In this document: positions 1 through 6,630 of the stretch, in pieces | How positions within the stretch are numbered: the stretch's first letter is position 1 | Layout of the letters: each line of letters starts with the position of its first letter | DNA from: RGIG8767 sp964531805 | Lineage (GTDB): Bacteria > Bacillota > Clostridia > Lachnospirales > Lachnospiraceae | Reading direction: 5' to 3' | Length of the DNA: 9,646 nt | NCBI GenBank assembly: GCA_964531805.1 | Contig: CAZHGE010000098.1 | Location: 1 to 9,646, forward strand | Program-made: the position numbers and the translations under genes | Notes under the pieces: generated by a model | Seen by the model: only the letters and a program-made list of their open reading frames with translations | What the model was told of the DNA's origin: nothing | Database searches by the model: none

Positions 1-1601
1 ATGCAGAAATAGCAAATAAAGCACAGTGGGAAGAAAAAGGCTTCCGCCTTCCACGGTATGACAGAGAAAAGATTGCGGCCGCTACAAAAGAAAATCCATT
101 CTGGATTCATTTTGGTGCGGGCAACATCTTCCGTGCTTTTCAGGCTAATGTGGTACAGAATATGTTAAACGACGGCTCACTGGACAGAGGTCTTGTAGTG
201 GCAGAAGGTTTTGACTATGAGATTATCGAAAAAATGTACCGTCCTCATGATGATTATACACTGCTTGTAACATTAAAAGCGGATGGCAATATTGAAAAGA
301 CCATTGTTGGTAGTATTATGGAATCCTGCATTCTGGATTCTGAAGATGATAAAGAATTTTCAAGACTTCGTGAGATCTTTGAAAAAGATTCCCTGCAGAT
401 GGCTACTTTTACCATTACAGAAAAAGGCTACAGCCTTGTAAATGGTAAGGGTGAACTCCTTCCTGCAGTAGAAGCAGACTTTGCAGCTGGACCTGATAAG
501 CCAGCCAGCTATATTGGTAAAGTAGTATCCCTGTTATATACCCGTTTCAAAGCAGGGGAAAAACCGATTGCCATGGTGAGTATGGACAACTGCTCACATA
601 ATGGTGACAAATTATACGCAGCTGTTAATACATTTGCAGAAAAATGGGCAGAAAACGGACTTGTGGATAAAGGCTTTGTTTCCTATATCAATGATAAATC
701 CAAGGTTTCCTTCCCGTGGAGTATGATCGATAAAATCACACCTCGCCCGGATGCTTCTGTAGAAGCTATCTTAAAAGAAGACGGAGTGGAAGATTTAGAA
801 CCGGTTATTACTTCTAAAAACACCTATGTAGCACCTTTTGTAAATGCAGAGGAATGTGAATACTTAGTAATCGAAGACGCATTCCCTAACGGCAGACCAG
901 CTCTTGAAAAAGGCGGTTTGATGTTTACAGAGCGTGAAACCGTGGACAAGGTAGAGAAGATGAAGGTATGTACCTGTTTAAATCCTCTGCACACCACACT
1001 GGCTGTATACGGTTGCTTACTTGGTTATGATAAGATTTCAGAAGAAATGAAGGATGCAGAACTTCGTAAGATGGTGGAAGTGATTGGTTACACAGAAGGT
1101 CTTCCAGTAGTAATCAATCCTGGCGTATTGGATCCAAAAGAATTTATCGATACTGTATTAAATGTGCGTATTCCGAATCCATTTATGCCGGATACACCAC
1201 AGCGTATCGCAACCGATACTTCGCAGAAATTAGCAATCCGTTTTGGTGAAACCATCAAAGCATACAATGCTTCTTCTGAATTAGATGTTCAGGATTTAAA
1301 ACTCATTCCGCTTGTATTCGCAGGCTGGTTGCGTTACCTCATGGCAGTGGATGATAAAGGCAACGCTTTCGAATTAAGTCCTGACCCATTACTTGATACC
1401 GTATGCCCTTACGTGGCAGACATCCGCCTTGGTGCAGACAATGACGTAGAAGGCGCACTCGGAAAAGTTCTTTCTGACAAGACAATCTGGGGCGTGGATC
1501 TCTATGAGGTCGGCTTAGCAGATAGAGTGTGTGACTACTTTAAAGAGTTGACCGCAGGTGTAGGAGCAGTACGTGCAACTTTACAGAAATATGTAAAATA
1601 G
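1..1601 (+). CDS. uxuB: Fructuronate reductase (mannitol dehydrogenase family), 5' partial
   Basis: NAD(P)H-dependent reduction of fructuronate to mannonate in the cytoplasm is the likely role. The frame is open from base 3 and the true start lies upstream: the dinucleotide-binding motif HFGAGNIFRAF is encoded at about 108-140, before any internal start such as the GTG at 150. At least 532 residues are visible, a little longer than the roughly 485 of E. coli UxuB/UxaB. Family marks, numbered from the codon at base 3, are SMDNCSHNG, FPWSMIDKITP (the family signature, with Lys where Arg is usual), VIEDAFPNGRPALEK, and the catalytic segment KVCTCLNPLHTTLA with Lys321, Asn327 and His330. It is followed after 17 bases by eda, so the genes are probably co-transcribed. 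Tagaturonate reductase (UxaB) cannot be excluded by sequence. The fructuronate call rests on context and on the UxuB-like IEDxFPxGRP segment. Confidence 0.85.
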   Translation, partial: AEIANKAQWEEKGFRLPRYDREKIAAATKENPFWIHFGAGNIFRAFQANVVQNMLNDGSLDRGLVVAEGFDYEIIEKMYRPHDDYTLLVTLKADGNIEKTIVGSIMESCILDSEDDKEFSRLREIFEKDSLQMATFTITEKGYSLVNGKGELLPAVEADFAAGPDKPASYIGKVVSLLYTRFKAGEKPIAMVSMDNCSHNGDKLYAAVNTFAEKWAENGLVDKGFVSYINDKSKVSFPWSMIDKITPRPDASVEAILKEDGVEDLEPVITSKNTYVAPFVNAEECEYLVIEDAFPNGRPALEKGGLMFTERETVDKVEKMKVCTCLNPLHTTLAVYGCLLGYDKISEEMKDAELRKMVEVIGYTEGLPVVINPGVLDPKEFIDTVLNVRIPNPFMPDTPQRIATDTSQKLAIRFGETIKAYNASSELDVQDLKLIPLVFAGWLRYLMAVDDKGNAFELSPDPLLDTVCPYVADIRLGADNDVEGALGKVLSDKTIWGVDLYEVGLADRVCDYFKELTAGVGAVRATLQKYVK

Positions 1602-1604
1602 ATT

Positions 1605-1608
1605 GGAG
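1605..1608 (+). promoter_or_regulatory. Ribosome binding site of eda
   Basis: GGAG sits 10 bases before the ATG at 1619 but only one base before the in-frame GTG at 1610. The spacing selects the ATG as the start. Confidence 0.6.
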
Positions 1609-1618
1609 TGTGAATCCC

Positions 1619-2257
1619 ATGCATGAAGTTTTAGAGAAAATCCAGGAGATCGGAATCGTTCCGGTCGTTGTATTAGACGATGCCAAAGATGCAAAGCCTC
1701 TTGCACAGGCGCTGTGCGATGGCGGCCTTCCATGTGCAGAAGTGACCTTCCGTACAGAAGCGGCAGAAGAATGTATCCGTATCATGGCAAAAGAATTCCC
1801 AGATATGTTAGTTGGTGCCGGCACTGTTTTAACAACCGAGCAGGTTGACCGTGCGGTAGCAGCAGGTGCTAAATTTATTGTAAGTCCGGGCCTTAACCCA
1901 AGAATCGTAAAATATTGTGTGGATAAAGGCATTTTGATTACACCGGGCTGCTCCAATGCAAGTGACATCGAGCAGGCATTGGAATATGGTTTGGAAGTTG
2001 TTAAATTTTTCCCGGCAGAACCGGCAGGCGGTTTGAATATGATCAAAGCCTTAGCGGCTCCTTATGTAGGCGTGAAATTTATGCCGACAGGCGGTATCAA
2101 TGCTTCTAATGTAAGAGATTATCTTGCATATAACCGCATCGTAGCATGCGGTGGCAGCTGGATGGTAAAAGGGGATCTGGTAAAAGCAGGTGATTATGCA
2201 AAGATTACAGAGATGACAAAAGAAGCAGTGGAAATTGTAAAACAAAGCAGAGGATAA
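1619..2257 (+). CDS. eda: KDPG aldolase (2-keto-3-deoxy-6-phosphogluconate aldolase)
   Basis: Class I aldolase that splits 2-keto-3-deoxy-6-phosphogluconate into pyruvate and glyceraldehyde-3-phosphate, the last step of hexuronate breakdown. The 212 residues match the usual family length of about 205-215 and form a single TIM-barrel domain. Visible active-site elements are AEVTFRT (Glu41, Arg45), GAGTVLT (66-72), SPGLNP (89-94), TPGCSN (108-113), the Schiff-base lysine Lys129 in VVKFFPAE, and the phosphate-binding FMPTGGIN. The ATG at 1619 is preferred over the in-frame GTG at 1610 because of GGAG spacing, and because the family begins with an M-x-E-V-L-E-K-like sequence. It lies 17 bases after uxuB and 19 before kdgK, which is operon spacing. 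Members of this family can also cleave 2-keto-4-hydroxyglutarate. No defect is seen. Confidence 0.95.
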   Translation: MHEVLEKIQEIGIVPVVVLDDAKDAKPLAQALCDGGLPCAEVTFRTEAAEECIRIMAKEFPDMLVGAGTVLTTEQVDRAVAAGAKFIVSPGLNPRIVKYCVDKGILITPGCSNASDIEQALEYGLEVVKFFPAEPAGGLNMIKALAAPYVGVKFMPTGGINASNVRDYLAYNRIVACGGSWMVKGDLVKAGDYAKITEMTKEAVEIVKQSRG

Positions 2258-2276
2258 ATTTGAAAGGAAAAATATC

Positions 2277-3374
2277 ATGGAATTAAATTTAAGACCTGCA
2301 AGTGAATGTGCATTTGACGCAGTATCATTGGGAGAAGTAATGCTCCGTTTAGATCCCGGTGAGGGACGTATCCGTACCGCAAGACAGTTCCGTGCCTGGG
2401 AAGGCGGTGGAGAATATAATGTAGTACGCGGACTTCGCAGATGTTTTGGGCTCAAAACCGCAGTTATTACTGCTTTTGCGGATAACGAAGTTGGTATGTT
2501 GATGGAAGATTTCATTTTACAAGGCGGCGTAGATACTTCCCTTATTAAATGGATGAAGACTGATGGTATCGGACGCGTGTGCAGAAATGGTATCAACTTT
2601 ACAGAGAGAGGATTTGGTATCCGTGGTGCAGTAGGCTGCTCTGACAGAGCAAATACTGCAATCTCCAAAGCAACTCCTGAAGATTTTGATTTTGATTATA
2701 TTTTCGGAACACTTGGTGTTCGCTGGTTACACACCGGCGGAATCTATGCAGCATTATCCGAGCAGTCCTGTGAGACCGTTCTTGCTGCAATTAAGACCGC
2801 TAAAAAATACGGAACCATCGTTTCTTATGACTTAAACTATCGTCCTTCCATGTGGAGCGCAATCGGCGGACATGCCAAAGCTCAGGAAGTGAACAAAGAA
2901 ATTGCTAAATATGTAGACGTTATGATTGGGAACGAGGAAGATTTTACTGCATGTCTTGGCTTTGAAATTGAGGGAAACGATGAGAACTTAAAAGAGTTAA
3001 ACATCGAAGGCTATAAGAAAATGATTAACGAAGCAGTAAAGACCTATCCTAACTTCAAAGCAGTAGCAACTACTTTACGTGAAGTTAAGACCGCTACCGT
3101 AAATGATTGGAGTGCTCTTTGCTGGGCAGGCGGCGAAATCTACAAGGCAAAAGACTACAAAGGTCTTGAAATTATGGACCGTGTAGGCGGCGGTGATTCC
3201 TTCGCATCCGGACTTATCTATGGTCTTATGACTACTGGTGATGCTGAAATCGCAGTTAACTATGGTGCAGCACACGGCGCATTGGCAATGACTACACCGG
3301 GCGATACCACCATGGCAAGCAAGAAAGAAGTGGAGTCCATTATGGGTGGCGCAGGAGCGCGTGTACAACGTTAA
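2277..3374 (+). CDS. kdgK: 2-keto-3-deoxygluconate kinase (PfkB family sugar kinase)
   Basis: ATP-dependent phosphorylation of 2-keto-3-deoxygluconate to KDPG, directly supplying the aldolase encoded just upstream. The protein has 365 residues and PfkB (ribokinase-like) architecture. An N-terminal GEVMLRLDPGEGR strand is followed by the substrate-side glycine motif WEGGGEYNV. SYDLNYRPSMW lies in the middle, and the C-terminal signature DRVGGGDSFASG contains the catalytic base Asp307 and the anion hole. The start is the ATG 7-9 bases after an AAAGGA ribosome binding site at 2263-2268. PfkB proteins are hard to tell apart (fructokinase, ribokinase, KDG kinase). Position between eda and uxaC, plus the GGGEYNV and DRVGGGD forms, make KDG kinase the best call. 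The length is slightly above the roughly 310-340 typical of many KdgK proteins, as in clostridial versions I recall. Confidence 0.88.
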   Translation: MELNLRPASECAFDAVSLGEVMLRLDPGEGRIRTARQFRAWEGGGEYNVVRGLRRCFGLKTAVITAFADNEVGMLMEDFILQGGVDTSLIKWMKTDGIGRVCRNGINFTERGFGIRGAVGCSDRANTAISKATPEDFDFDYIFGTLGVRWLHTGGIYAALSEQSCETVLAAIKTAKKYGTIVSYDLNYRPSMWSAIGGHAKAQEVNKEIAKYVDVMIGNEEDFTACLGFEIEGNDENLKELNIEGYKKMINEAVKTYPNFKAVATTLREVKTATVNDWSALCWAGGEIYKAKDYKGLEIMDRVGGGDSFASGLIYGLMTTGDAEIAVNYGAAHGALAMTTPGDTTMASKKEVESIMGGAGARVQR

Positions 3375-3376
3375 AA

Positions 3377-3436
3377 ACATGAAGAGATTTTCTAAGATAA
3401 CAAAAAACATTATCTAATAAAATCTAGGTTTCATGT
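3377..3436 (+). other. Long imperfect AU-rich stem-loop in the kdgK-uxaC gap
   Basis: Three helical blocks pair in register: 3377-3384 with 3429-3436 (8 bp, one G-U), 3385-3391 with 3419-3425 (7 bp, after a 3-base bulge AGG), and 3395-3400 with 3410-3415 (6 bp). One further pair (3393-3417) lies between two mismatches, and a 9-base A-rich loop closes the structure. It begins three bases after the kdgK stop. It could protect the 3' end of the upstream message or compete with the next hairpin. No function is known to me. Confidence 0.5.
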
Positions 3437-3438
3437 AC

Positions 3439-3466
3439 AAAGAATGTCCCTTAGGGGACATTCTTT
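3439..3466 (+). terminator. Perfect 12-bp hairpin just before uxaC: terminator or attenuator
   Basis: AAAGAATGTCCC (3439-3450) and GGGACATTCTTT (3455-3466) are exact reverse complements around a TTAG loop. The A-rich foot and T-rich end (TTCTTTATAT) resemble a bidirectional intrinsic terminator, although the T run is interrupted. It ends only five bases before the AGGAGG of uxaC. It may therefore partly terminate kdgK transcripts, lower uxaC expression, or act as a processing or stability site rather than a full stop. Confidence 0.6.
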
Positions 3467-3471
3467 ATATA

Positions 3472-3477
3472 AGGAGG
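3472..3477 (+). promoter_or_regulatory. Ribosome binding site of uxaC
   Basis: A full AGGAGG, 8 bases before the ATG at 3486. It rules out the in-frame upstream ATG at 3444, which lies inside the hairpin stem and has no ribosome binding site. Confidence 0.9.
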
Positions 3478-3485
3478 AGATTAGC

Positions 3486-4892
3486 ATGAAAGCTTTTATG
3501 GATAAAGACTTTTTATTAAGCACCGAGACAGCCAAGAAGTTGTACCACGAATATGCGGAAGTGATGCCGGTACTCGATTATCATTGTCATATTAATCCTC
3601 AGGAGATTTATGAGGACCGTAAATTTGACAATATCACGCAGGTATGGCTGGGCGGCGACCATTATAAATGGCGTCAGATGCGTTCTAACGGTGTAGAGGA
3701 AAAATACATCACAGGGGATGCTACGGACAGAGAGAAATTTCAGAAGTGGGCAGAAACTTTGGAAATGGCAATTGGAAATCCTCTGTATCATTGGAGCCAT
3801 TTGGAATTGCAGCGTTACTTTGGTTATGAAGGTACATTAAATGGAGAAACTGCAGAAGAGGTTTGGAATCTGTGTAATGAAAAATTGGCACAGCCTTCCA
3901 TGAGTGCCAGAAACATCATTAAGATGTCTAATGTAACTTTAGTCTGCACAACGGATGATCCGATTGATTCTTTGGAATGGCATAAGAAGATCAAAGAAGA
4001 TGATACTTTTGATGTCCAGGTGCTTCCAGCATGGAGACCGGATAAAGCCATGTATCTGGAAAAACCGGATTATACGGACTACCTTGCTAAATTAAGTGAA
4101 GTAAGCGGTATCAAGATTGACAGTTTTGCTTCCTTGATCGAAGCATTGAAGATTCGAATGGATTTCTTTGATTCCATGGGATGCAGCATTTCTGACCATG
4201 GACTGGCATATGTGATGTATGCTCCGGCAACAGATGCAGAAGTAGAAGCCGTTTTTGCAAAGCGTATGGCAGGAGAAATGCCAAGCGCAGCAGAAGAAGC
4301 AGTATTTAAGACAGCATTTTTAGTGGCGCTTGGAAAGGAATACCATAAAAAGAACTGGGTAATGCAGTTACATTACGGTGTAAAACGTGATAACAGTAAG
4401 CGCGTATTCCGAGCTTTGGGACCGGATGCAGGCATTGACTGTATCAGCAATTATGGACCAAGCGCAGAACTTGCGGATTTCCTAAATGCACTGGATGAAA
4501 CCGATGAGTTGCCAAAGACGATTATATATTCCTTGAATCCAATCGATAATGCAGCCATTGGCACGATTATTGGCTGCTTCCAGAATTCTTCATCTGTTGG
4601 TAAGATCCAGCAGGGAAGTGCATGGTGGTTTAACGACCATAAGACCGGTATGGAAGACCAGATGAAGAGTCTTGCAAGCCTCGGACTTCTTGGAAATTTT
4701 GTAGGTATGCTGACCGACTCACGCAGCTTCTTATCCTACACACGCCACGAATATTTCCGCCGTATTATGTGCGAACTGATTGGCGGCTGGGTAGAAAATG
4801 GAGAGTATCCGGCAGACTATAGAGTACTTGAGAAAATTGTGAAGGGCATTTCTTATAATAATGCTGTAAGATATTTTGGGTTTGATTTATAG
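3486..4892 (+). CDS. uxaC: Uronate (glucuronate/galacturonate) isomerase
   Basis: Cytoplasmic aldose-ketose isomerase converting D-glucuronate to D-fructuronate, and D-galacturonate to D-tagaturonate; it is the entry step of the pathway. The 468 residues match the roughly 470 of E. coli UxaC. It belongs to the amidohydrolase superfamily: the metal-binding HxH is His33-Cys-His35 in LDYHCHINPQE. Other conserved blocks are WLGGDHYKWRQMRSNG, CTTDDPIDSLEWH, MQLHYGVKRDN (His296, Arg301), WWFNDHKTGME, and GMLTDSRSFLSYTRHEYF with Asp411. The start at 3486 is set by AGGAGG. An ATG at 3444 would add 14 residues (SLRGHSLYKEEIS type) encoded by hairpin and ribosome-binding sequence and unlike the family. 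It is separated from kdgK by two stem-loops, so its expression may differ from that of uxuB-eda-kdgK. It converges on the AraC gene. Confidence 0.95.
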   Translation: MKAFMDKDFLLSTETAKKLYHEYAEVMPVLDYHCHINPQEIYEDRKFDNITQVWLGGDHYKWRQMRSNGVEEKYITGDATDREKFQKWAETLEMAIGNPLYHWSHLELQRYFGYEGTLNGETAEEVWNLCNEKLAQPSMSARNIIKMSNVTLVCTTDDPIDSLEWHKKIKEDDTFDVQVLPAWRPDKAMYLEKPDYTDYLAKLSEVSGIKIDSFASLIEALKIRMDFFDSMGCSISDHGLAYVMYAPATDAEVEAVFAKRMAGEMPSAAEEAVFKTAFLVALGKEYHKKNWVMQLHYGVKRDNSKRVFRALGPDAGIDCISNYGPSAELADFLNALDETDELPKTIIYSLNPIDNAAIGTIIGCFQNSSSVGKIQQGSAWWFNDHKTGMEDQMKSLASLGLLGNFVGMLTDSRSFLSYTRHEYFRRIMCELIGGWVENGEYPADYRVLEKIVKGISYNNAVRYFGFDL

Positions 4893-4902
4893 AGTATTTG
4901 GC

Positions 4903-4976
4903 AAAAAAGACCGGAAGGGGAAATGTGCGCTGACAACTAGCGAAGCGTAGGGTTGCAAGCACATTTCCCCTTCCGG
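4903..4976 (-). terminator. 18-bp inverted repeat with structured loop; terminator of the AraC gene
   Basis: CCGGAAGGGGAAATGTGC (4911-4928) and its exact reverse complement (4959-4976) flank a 30-base loop. On the minus strand the stem is followed by TCTTTTTTGCC (4900-4910), a proper T-tract, so it fits an intrinsic terminator of the AraC gene, whose stop codon is one base away. On the plus strand there is no T-tract after the stem, so termination of uxaC is less certain. The loop itself can pair: CAAC 4934-4937 with GTTG 4952-4955, and a GCGAAGC mini-hairpin at 4940-4946. Confidence 0.75.
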
Positions 4977-4977
4977 G

Positions 4978-6219
4978 TTAGAAATGCACATTAATCATTT
5001 CTCTATATTCCTTCGGTGTCTTACCCACAATTTTCTTAAAAGTCTTTGTGAAGTAATTCACGTCCGTAATGCCACAGTACTGGGCAATCATTTGAATCTG
5101 CATGTCAGTGGAGTTTAATAATAACAGAGCATGCTCAATTCTTTTTCTATTGATATATTCTGTCAGAGTAAGTCCGGTTTCTTTCTTAAATAAAGTAGAA
5201 AGGTAACTAGGGTTAACATTCAGATACTCAGCCTGAACCTTGAGGCTTAAGTCGGCGGTCAGATCATAATCGATTCGGGTAATGACTTTTCGCACCAATA
5301 AAGAATATCCTTTTAAGGAATGATTTTTTACTAAGAGGCAATATTTGCGCACCATTTCTTTGTATAAGGAAATACAGGATGCTTCCGAAGTGACGGCTTC
5401 TATTTTTCTGGCATATTGGGAAGAAATGGCATCGATATGAATCGGATGCACAGCAGCTCCTTCCACCGCTTTGCGCAGAAGGGTATTTAAAACAATTCCA
5501 TAATTTTTTAAATCACGCACCGGATTTGAGGTACGTTGTTCAAACTGTCTGGAAGTCATATTGGAGAAATATAATTCTGCCTTGTGTACCTGACCATTGG
5601 TAACAGCCTGAATCAGCTGTTGTTCTGTTTCATATCTTTTTTCGAGAATCTGTATACTTAACTGGGCATCTTCCGGAGACTGGATATCTGGTACAGGAGT
5701 AACAGACTCGGGAGAATAAAATGGAATATGAAAATCTTCCTGAATCGCAAAGTGGTTAGCATCTCCCCAAATATATTCGCCCAAGGTATATAACATAGTA
5801 AAAAGCATGCTATCATCTCCTAAAAGAGGGAGATCCATGTAAAATTGTTCTAACTGTGTCAGATTTCCAGGGGCTACGTGAAATTTTTCTGCAAGAGATA
5901 AGATTTCCTGTTTGGTAATATGGCGTTTGGTATATGGACCAATATAGGCATAAGTCGGTTCTTTCATCTGTGGAAGCTTAAAGACAAGATAACTGCACAT
6001 TAGTATATTTTCAAATTGGTAAATTGTATTTGGTTCACAGTTGTCCTGTAATAATTGAAAAGTATCCTTGGCGTTGTATTTGTAATTTAAAATATCCTGC
6101 AATCCGAATACATGCCCATCCTCGTCTTCTTCAAGCGTAGATTTGGTAATGTAACTGATATTTAAACGGAAATTATTTAAAAGTTTTTCTGCAAAAAGCA
6201 GCTCTTTTTCGTAGTTCAT
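4978..6219 (-). CDS. AraC-family transcriptional regulator, probable hexuronate-responsive
   Basis: DNA-binding regulator of 413 residues. The C-terminal 105 or so residues (from about 309) form a typical AraC/XylS domain. The first helix-turn-helix is around 324-349 (LSLKVQAEYLNVNPSYLSTLF) and the second around 373-397 (IQMIAQYCGITDVNYFTKTF), followed by the family-ending motif GKTPKEYR (399-406). The N-terminal 300 residues are an unclassified sensor region without transmembrane helices, containing YAYIGPYTKR, a pattern I associate with N-terminal domains of clostridial AraC regulators. The start ATG is preceded by GGGGAA at suitable distance. The gene converges with uxaC and diverges from the symporter gene, with 403 bases between the regulator and symporter starts. 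This is the classic position for a local regulator controlling its neighbour's promoter. The effector (a uronate or KDG) and the activator role are inferred. Confidence 0.85.
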   Translation of the reverse strand: MNYEKELLFAEKLLNNFRLNISYITKSTLEEDEDGHVFGLQDILNYKYNAKDTFQLLQDNCEPNTIYQFENILMCSYLVFKLPQMKEPTYAYIGPYTKRHITKQEILSLAEKFHVAPGNLTQLEQFYMDLPLLGDDSMLFTMLYTLGEYIWGDANHFAIQEDFHIPFYSPESVTPVPDIQSPEDAQLSIQILEKRYETEQQLIQAVTNGQVHKAELYFSNMTSRQFEQRTSNPVRDLKNYGIVLNTLLRKAVEGAAVHPIHIDAISSQYARKIEAVTSEASCISLYKEMVRKYCLLVKNHSLKGYSLLVRKVITRIDYDLTADLSLKVQAEYLNVNPSYLSTLFKKETGLTLTEYINRKRIEHALLLLNSTDMQIQMIAQYCGITDVNYFTKTFKKIVGKTPKEYREMINVHF

Positions 6220-6344
6220 ATATTTCCCCAGCCTTCCCCTAAAAATAGCAATGACGTATACATGGATAAAATCGGTTCAAATTCATTATTGCCTGTATAA
6301 AGTAGAAAAAAACAGACAAGAATGAAAAAGAGTTGATTTTATAA

Positions 6345-6366
6345 TGAAAGGTTTATGAAAAGTTTA
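6345..6366 (+). repeat. Tandem 11-base repeat in the control region
   Basis: TGAAAGGTTTA (6345-6355) is followed directly by TGAAAAGTTTA (6356-6366), 10 of 11 identical, a period of about one helical turn. It may be a weak operator or simply AT-rich low-complexity sequence. Confidence 0.35.
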
Positions 6367-6402
6367 TCATTTGTTGAAAATGACAATTTTAACCATTTCT
6401 TA

Positions 6403-6437
6403 ATCGTACTATTTTTTCTTATTATCGTACAATTTTT
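6403..6437 (+). promoter_or_regulatory. 21-bp-phased direct repeat, candidate AraC-type operator
   Basis: AATCGTACTATTTT (6403-6416) recurs as AATCGTAC-like ATCGTACAATTTTT (6424-6437): 13 of 14 positions agree when 6403 is aligned with 6424. The offset is exactly 21 bp, two helical turns, the spacing known for AraC half-sites araI1 and araI2. It lies about 185 bases before the symporter start. Binding by the adjacent regulator is inferred. Confidence 0.5.
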
Positions 6438-6452
6438 AGGATATGGCAAGTG

Positions 6453-6484
6453 TTGATAAAAAAAATACGGAAAAAACTAATAAT
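6453..6484 (+). promoter_or_regulatory. Weak candidate promoter for the symporter
   Basis: TTGATA at 6453-6458 resembles a -35 box and lies 15 bases after the phased repeat. The sequence ACTAATAAT (6476-6484) offers poor -10 boxes at 17-20 bp spacing. A second possible -10, TATGAT (6508-6513), has no -35 partner. A poor promoter is what one expects for an activator-dependent gene, but the assignment is uncertain. Confidence 0.25.
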
Positions 6485-6537
6485 TCTACTCATAGGTAAA
6501 AACAGATTATGATAAAATTCTAAACAGAAGGTACTAA

Positions 6538-6630
6538 ATGGCGCACGCTTGGCGAGTTGTCGTTTGGACTAGAATTGGAGAAGACCCTTATGTGGGGAAG
6601 AAGAGAAGGAGGATTCAATTCAATGAGTAA
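6538..6630 (+). CDS. Candidate 30-residue leader ORF overlapping the symporter start
   Basis: An ATG at 6538, with AGAAGG six bases upstream (6526-6531), opens 30 codons ending in TAA at 6628-6630. The stop lies eight bases inside the symporter gene, whose ATG is at 6623, so ribosomes finishing the leader would be placed at the next start (translational coupling). The peptide begins MAHAWRVVVWTRIG and ends in a basic stretch KKRRRIQFNE. The basic part is forced by the purine-rich ribosome binding site of the symporter, so the amino-acid sequence may not matter. I recognise no family. It may be a regulatory upstream ORF or a chance ORF. Confidence 0.3.
   Translation: MAHAWRVVVWTRIGEDPYVGKKRRRIQFNE
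6607..6612 (+). promoter_or_regulatory. Ribosome binding site of the symporter
   Basis: AAGGAGG at 6606-6612, 10 bases before the ATG at 6623. It favours this start over the in-frame TTG at 6557, which has no ribosome binding site. Confidence 0.8.

Larger units (their letters stand above)
6220..6622. promoter_or_regulatory. Divergent control region between the AraC gene and the symporter
   Basis: About 400 bases, strongly AT-rich up to about 6530 and more GC-rich after it. It contains an 11-base tandem repeat (6345-6366), a 21-bp-phased direct repeat (6403-6437), weak promoter-like hexamers and a short candidate leader ORF (6538-6630). I could not find a convincing -35/-10 pair for the AraC gene. 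No riboswitch-like fold was recognised. Confidence 0.6.

Noticed and set aside
150..152. GTG as the start of the first gene
   Set aside because: The frame is open back to base 3 and encodes the family's dinucleotide-binding motif before this codon, so the gene is 5'-truncated by the window edge.
1610..1612. GTG start for eda
   Set aside because: Only one base after GGAG, too close for ribosome binding; the ATG at 1619 has normal spacing and fits the family's N-terminus.
3444..3446. ATG start for uxaC inside the hairpin
   Set aside because: No ribosome binding site, buried in a 12-bp stem, and it would translate the hairpin and AGGAGG as protein.
4977..4990. Plus-strand intrinsic terminator for uxaC at the long palindrome
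   Set aside because: No T-tract follows the stem on the plus strand (GGTTAGAAAT); the T-tract is on the minus-strand side. Bidirectional action remains possible but is not shown.
6266..6280. Possible catabolite-response (cre) site ATAAAATCGGTTCAA
   Set aside because: Two of the most conserved positions (the G of TG and the final C) do not match, so it is no better than chance in AT-rich DNA.
6557..6559. TTG start for the symporter
   Set aside because: No ribosome binding site, and the added 22 residues are not GPH-like; AAGGAGG points to 6623.
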